Source: Streptomyces flavofungini
GTDB taxonomy: Bacteria > Actinomycetota > Actinomycetes > Streptomycetales > Streptomycetaceae
NCBI RefSeq assembly: GCF_030388665.1
Contig: NZ_CP128846.1
Coordinates: 4,910,501 to 4,974,500 of the forward strand
DNA: 64,000 bases
Direction of reading: 5' to 3'
Shown: piece after piece, positions 60,694 through 64,000 of the stretch
Layout of the letters: each line of letters begins with the position of its first letter
Position numbering within the stretch: position 1 is the first letter of the stretch
Made by a program: the position numbers and the translations under genes
The notes under the pieces: model-generated
Told to the model about the DNA's origin: nothing
Database searches by the model: none
The model's input: the letters and a program-made list of their open reading frames with translations, nothing else

Positions 60694-61791
60694 GTGGCGT
60701 CCAACCGGCCTGCCCCCGAAGCGCTCTACGTACCGAACGACTCCGCCGAAGGACCTGACGGTTCCCCGGGGTTCGCCGCGTACGCCCCCCAGGAGTCGTG
60801 GGAGGAGTGGAACCCCACCGCGGAGTCCATCCGCCCCGTGCGCGGCCGGCACCGGGTCCACAAGAAGGGCGGCGGCGGACTCGCGCGCAGCTCCACCGTC
60901 CTCGGCGTCGGCGTCATCGCGGCCGTGGGCGCGGGCGGCATCGCCACCGCGCAGGGCGGCAAGCCGCCGGTCTCCATCGCCATGCCGGACATGTCGGCGG
61001 TCACCGACCAGCTCCCCGAGGCCAAGTCCCTGCCGGGCGTGGGCTCCCTGATAGCCGACGACTCCGACGGCGGCGCCGACACCTCCACCGTCGCGGCCCC
61101 GCTCAGCTCCGCGGGCGTCACCACCGCCGACGCCGAACGCGGCACCACCGGCGCGGGCGAGGCCCTGCGCGCCCGCATCATGCAGCAGGCCGAGAACCAG
61201 CAGCACCAGGCGGACGACGCCCAGCGCATCGCGGCCGAGGACGCCGCCGTGAAGAAGGCCGCCGAGCAGGCCGCGGCCCAGCAGGACAAGGCGCAGGCGG
61301 CCGCGAAGGCCAAGGCCGCCGAGGAGAAGCGCAAGAAGGAAGAGGCCGCGCGCAAGAAGGCCGAGGCGGAGCGCCTCGCCAAGCTCGCCAAGAGCTTCTC
61401 GCTGCCCACCTCCTCGTACACCCTCACCTCGCACTTCGGCGACTCCGGTTCCATGTGGTCCTCCGGCCAGCACACCGGCCTTGACTTCGCCGCCCCCACC
61501 GGCACGCCCCTCAAGGCCGTGCACACGGGCACCATCAAGTCGGCCGGCTGGTCGGGTTCGTACGGCTACCGCACGGTGCTCGAACTCAAGGACGGCACCG
61601 AGATCTGGTACTGCCACCAGTCCTCGATGAGCGTCAGCGTCGGCCAGAAGGTCACCACGGGCGAGGTCATCGGCCGCGTCGGCGCGACCGGCAACGTCAC
61701 CGGGCCGCACCTCCACATGGAGGTCCACACCAGCGGCGGCGCCAACATCGACCCGCTCGCCTGGCTGCAGGGCAAGGGCCTCAACCCGTAA
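60694..61791 (+). CDS. M23-family cell-wall endopeptidase
   Basis: The 365-residue exported protein has a cytoplasmic or leader part, an N-terminal anchor (STVLGVGVIAAVGAGGIATA, about 68-88), and a long Ala/Lys/Glu-rich coiled coil (about 180-240: KKAAEQAAAQQDKAQAAAKA, KKEEAARKKAEAERLAKL). A C-terminal LytM domain follows: HTGLDFAAPTGTPLKAVHTG with first His and Asp ligands, IWYCHQSSM and GPHLHMEVHTSGG. It should cleave peptidoglycan cross-links during growth, germination or spore maturation. Control by c-di-AMP is indicated by the riboswitch directly upstream. GTG 60694 is chosen for AAAGGAG 9 bases upstream. Confidence 0.92.
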   Translation: MASNRPAPEALYVPNDSAEGPDGSPGFAAYAPQESWEEWNPTAESIRPVRGRHRVHKKGGGGLARSSTVLGVGVIAAVGAGGIATAQGGKPPVSIAMPDMSAVTDQLPEAKSLPGVGSLIADDSDGGADTSTVAAPLSSAGVTTADAERGTTGAGEALRARIMQQAENQQHQADDAQRIAAEDAAVKKAAEQAAAQQDKAQAAAKAKAAEEKRKKEEAARKKAEAERLAKLAKSFSLPTSSYTLTSHFGDSGSMWSSGQHTGLDFAAPTGTPLKAVHTGTIKSAGWSGSYGYRTVLELKDGTEIWYCHQSSMSVSVGQKVTTGEVIGRVGATGNVTGPHLHMEVHTSGGANIDPLAWLQGKGLNP

Positions 61792-61946
61792 CACCCCACC
61801 GGCTCCGGCGGTCCTGGCGACGACCCCCCGACGCCAGGGCTGCCGGTCGGTGTCCGCGCGGGCCGCACCCGGCCCCCGGAACCGTGCCGCAGATTTCCGT
61901 GAGCCACACACGGAATTCGTTCCCCGGTACGGATGTTGAGCCCCTT

Positions 61947-62891
61947 ATGACCACACTCCGCCCCCTGGGCTCCTCCGACCTCGAAGTCTTCCCCCTCGCC
62001 CTCGGCGGCAACGTCTTCGGCTGGACCGCGGACGAGGCGCAGTCCTTCGCCGTCCTCGACGCCTACACGGCCGCGGGCGGCAACTTCGTCGACACCGCCG
62101 ACGTCTACTCGGCCTGGGCGCCCGGCAACAAGGGCGGCGAGTCCGAGACCGTCCTCGGCCGCTGGCTCGCCGCGCGCGGCAACCGCTCCGACGTCGTCAT
62201 CGCCACCAAGGTCGGCGCCCACCCCGACTACCAGGGCCTCGCGGCGAACACCATCAAGTCCGGCGTCGAGGAGTCGCTGCGCCGCCTCGGCACCGACTAC
62301 ATCGACCTCTACTACACCCACTACGACGACCCGTCCGTGCCGGTCGAGGAGTTCCTCACCGCCCTCGACGAACTGGTGCGCTCCGGCAAGGTCCGGGCGA
62401 TCGCCGCGTCCAACATCAGCGCCGAACGCCTCCAGGAGTCCCTGGACTTCTCCGACCGCGAGGGCCTGGTGCGCTACGTCGCGCTCCAGCCGCACTACAA
62501 CCTGGTCTCCCGCGACACCTACGAGGGCCCCCTCCAGGAGGTCGCGTCCCGCTCCGGCCTCGCCGCCATCCCGTACTACTCGCTCGCCTCCGGCTTCCTG
62601 ACCGGCAAGTACCGCCCCGGCGCCGAGGTCGACAGCGCGCGGGCGGGCAGCGCGGGCGCGCACCTGGAGACCGAGCGCGGGCAGCGCGTCCTCGCCGCCC
62701 TCGACGCGATAGCCGAGGAGCGCGGCGCCCAGCACGCGACGGTCGCCCTGGCCTGGCTCGCCGCCCAGCCCACGGTGGCGGCGCCGCTCGCCTCCGCGCG
62801 CACGGTCGACCAGCTCCCCGCGCTCCTCGACGTCGCCGACCTCGACCTGACCGAGGACGAGGTGGCCCGCCTCACCGCCGCGTCGGCGTGA
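61947..62891 (+). CDS. Aldo/keto reductase
   Basis: The 314-residue protein has the AKR tetrad: Asp and Tyr in FVDTADVYSAWAPGNKGGES, Lys in VVIATKVG and His in DLYYTHYDD. AIAASNISAERLQ, ALQPHYNLVSR and PYYSLASGFLTGKYRPGAEV are typical of AKR11/YajO-like oxidoreductases. It is a stand-alone gene; the ribosome binding site before ATG 61947 is weak (GTTGAG). It is only distantly similar to the island AKR and not part of it. The substrate is unknown. Confidence 0.92.
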   Translation: MTTLRPLGSSDLEVFPLALGGNVFGWTADEAQSFAVLDAYTAAGGNFVDTADVYSAWAPGNKGGESETVLGRWLAARGNRSDVVIATKVGAHPDYQGLAANTIKSGVEESLRRLGTDYIDLYYTHYDDPSVPVEEFLTALDELVRSGKVRAIAASNISAERLQESLDFSDREGLVRYVALQPHYNLVSRDTYEGPLQEVASRSGLAAIPYYSLASGFLTGKYRPGAEVDSARAGSAGAHLETERGQRVLAALDAIAEERGAQHATVALAWLAAQPTVAAPLASARTVDQLPALLDVADLDLTEDEVARLTAASA

Positions 62892-62919
62892 GCGGCCCCG
62901 GCGCGCGCCGGGTCGTGCG

Positions 62920-64000
62920 TCAGGTGCGGTAGGGGTTGTACGAGGGGTAGGCGGGGCCGTGCGCGAGGTTCGGTGACGCGTGCGGGGCGGGGGGTGCGGC
63001 GCGGGGGTGGTGCGGGGGGCCGTACGCCGGGTACGGCAGGTGCGGGGGGCCGTAGGCCGTGTACGGCAGCGGCACCACGACCGGTGCCATCACCCGTGCC
63101 GCGTACGCCAGCGCCGGGCGGACCACCTCGCGGCGCTCCCACAGCGCGTCCAGCAGCTCCCGCTCCCGGACGGCGAAGTCGGCGCGGGCCCGGCCCCGGC
63201 CGGCCCGGTGCCGCAGCACCGCGAGGGTCGTCGCGTACGTCTCGTACGCGACGACGGTCCGCCCGCCCGGCCTGCCCAGGTGGTGCGTGGCGTAGTCGCG
63301 GGCGAGGTCCCGCGCGGACATCGAGCCGAGGGCGAACGGCTCGGCGGCGGTGAGCCAGCCCGCCGCCACATAGGCGGGCAGTTCGGCGCGCACCAGCCGC
63401 AGTTCGCGCTGGCGCAGCCAGACGGCGAGCCAGCAGAGCAGCCCGAACAGGGGCAGCATGAACGTCGCGTACACGACGAAGAAGCCGTACTCGCCGAAGC
63501 TCGCCGAGCCGTTCCAGAAGGCGTGCAGGGCCATGGCGAGCAGCAGTCCGGCGATGGGCAGGAGTATCCGCCGGGCCGTGTGCCGCTCCCCGCTGAGGGC
63601 GGCGATCCCGAAGCCGATGCCGGTGAGCACGGTGAACAGCGGATGCGCGAACGGTGACATGACGACCCGGACGAAGAACGTCGCGGCCGTCACCGACGCG
63701 AGGCCGGTCTCGCCGCTGAGCTGGTCGGTGCCGAAGGCGTTGCCGAGATAGAGGATGTTCTCGGTGAAGGCGAAGCCGGTCGCGGTGACGCCCGCGATGA
63801 CGAAGCCGTCGACGACACCGGTGAAGTCGGCTCTGCGGAAGAGGAAGACGAGCAGCACGGCCGCCGCCTTCGCGGTCTCCTCGACGATCGGGGCGATGAC
63901 GGTCGCGCCGAGGGTGTCGGCGCTGGTCGGGTCGGCGGTCGCGGTGGCTATCCAGCGGGTCGCGAAGCTGTTCGCGACGATCGCTATCAGCGCGGCCGCG
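62920..64000 (-). CDS. PrsW-family intramembrane metalloprotease (5' end outside window)
   Basis: The visible 359 codons run from the right edge to the stop at 62920. The membrane part has the PrsW active-site elements: EEtxK in APIVEETAKAAAVLL, the FTENILYLG helix, SPFAHPLFTVLTGIGFG and LHAFWN. PrsW in Bacillus cleaves the anti-sigma factor RsiW; streptomycete members are uncharacterised. After the helices a cytoplasmic domain follows with RDLARDYATHHLGRPGG. The Pro/Tyr-rich tail ends PPHLPYPAYGPPHHP and is probably disordered. It is convergent with the AKR gene (28-bp gap). Confidence 0.88.
   Translation of the reverse strand, partial: AAALIAIVANSFATRWIATATADPTSADTLGATVIAPIVEETAKAAAVLLVFLFRRADFTGVVDGFVIAGVTATGFAFTENILYLGNAFGTDQLSGETGLASVTAATFFVRVVMSPFAHPLFTVLTGIGFGIAALSGERHTARRILLPIAGLLLAMALHAFWNGSASFGEYGFFVVYATFMLPLFGLLCWLAVWLRQRELRLVRAELPAYVAAGWLTAAEPFALGSMSARDLARDYATHHLGRPGGRTVVAYETYATTLAVLRHRAGRGRARADFAVRERELLDALWERREVVRPALAYAARVMAPVVVPLPYTAYGPPHLPYPAYGPPHHPRAAPPAPHASPNLAHGPAYPSYNPYRT

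Overview
The window is high-GC actinobacterial chromosome, almost certainly Streptomyces. The order purC, lsrL, purSQL, purF, purM, DUF3073, vdh, bldC, hrpA is the familiar streptomycete one. BldC is encoded at its canonical 68 residues. GTG starts, four-base ATGA/GTGA gene overlaps and very high third-position GC are seen throughout.

Core left part (1-29 kb). The purine genes lie in three blocks: purC; the overlapping purS-purQ-purL operon; and purF-purM. Between them are a two-component/ABC exporter operon (2.1-5.9 kb) that sits exactly between two near-identical tRNA-Gly(GCC) genes, the Lsr2 paralogue lsrL, a small HTH regulator with a 16-bp palindromic operator, an M23 peptidase, a TetR regulator with a downstream enzyme, and a META-domain lipoprotein. 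After purM come DUF3073, valine dehydrogenase (vdh), bldC, a DUF6274 gene, the large helicase hrpA, and a DsbA-like/CcdA-like pair. The block ends with tRNA-Phe and tRNA-Asp.

Accessory island (about 29.05-48.27 kb). This 19-kb block starts just after tRNA-Asp and ends at tRNA-Glu(TTC). A 17-bp direct repeat (16 of 17 identical), whose right copy is the 3' end of tRNA-Glu, brackets it and looks like an old attL/attR pair. No integrase remains. It holds a compact biosynthetic gene cluster. Biosynthetic genes: a KAS III-like enzyme, an ACP, a ketosynthase, a Cys-less ketosynthase/chain-length-factor-like partner, a ketoreductase, an aldo/keto reductase, an MFS exporter, an AfsA-family (butyrolactone/butenolide-type) synthase, a HAD phosphatase, and a broken AMP-ligase. 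A side operon encodes a flavin monooxygenase, a DUF1611 protein and an SMP-30 lactonase. Regulators: a SARP, a cytosolic histidine kinase with response regulator, and an XRE/ImmA-like protease/7-TM membrane protein trio. I infer that the ketosynthases supply a beta-ketoacyl chain to the AfsA-type enzyme and that the phosphatase dephosphorylates the product, giving an uncharacterised lactone-type signal or metabolite.

Core right part (48.3-64 kb). This part carries a membrane-anchored metallophosphoesterase, a small HExxH metallopeptidase, a lipoprotein, a DEAD-box helicase with a long RGG/RDD repeat tail, tRNA-Lys, a relic of an AfsR-type regulator, an alginate-lyase-family lipoprotein and initiator tRNA-Met. 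Next come a secreted protein, a PLP enzyme and an MFS exporter, then a membrane PP2C-type phosphatase. An M23 cell-wall hydrolase follows, preceded by a clear ydaO-type c-di-AMP riboswitch. The window ends with an aldo/keto reductase and a PrsW-family membrane protease that runs off the edge. The first gene is also cut by the window edge.
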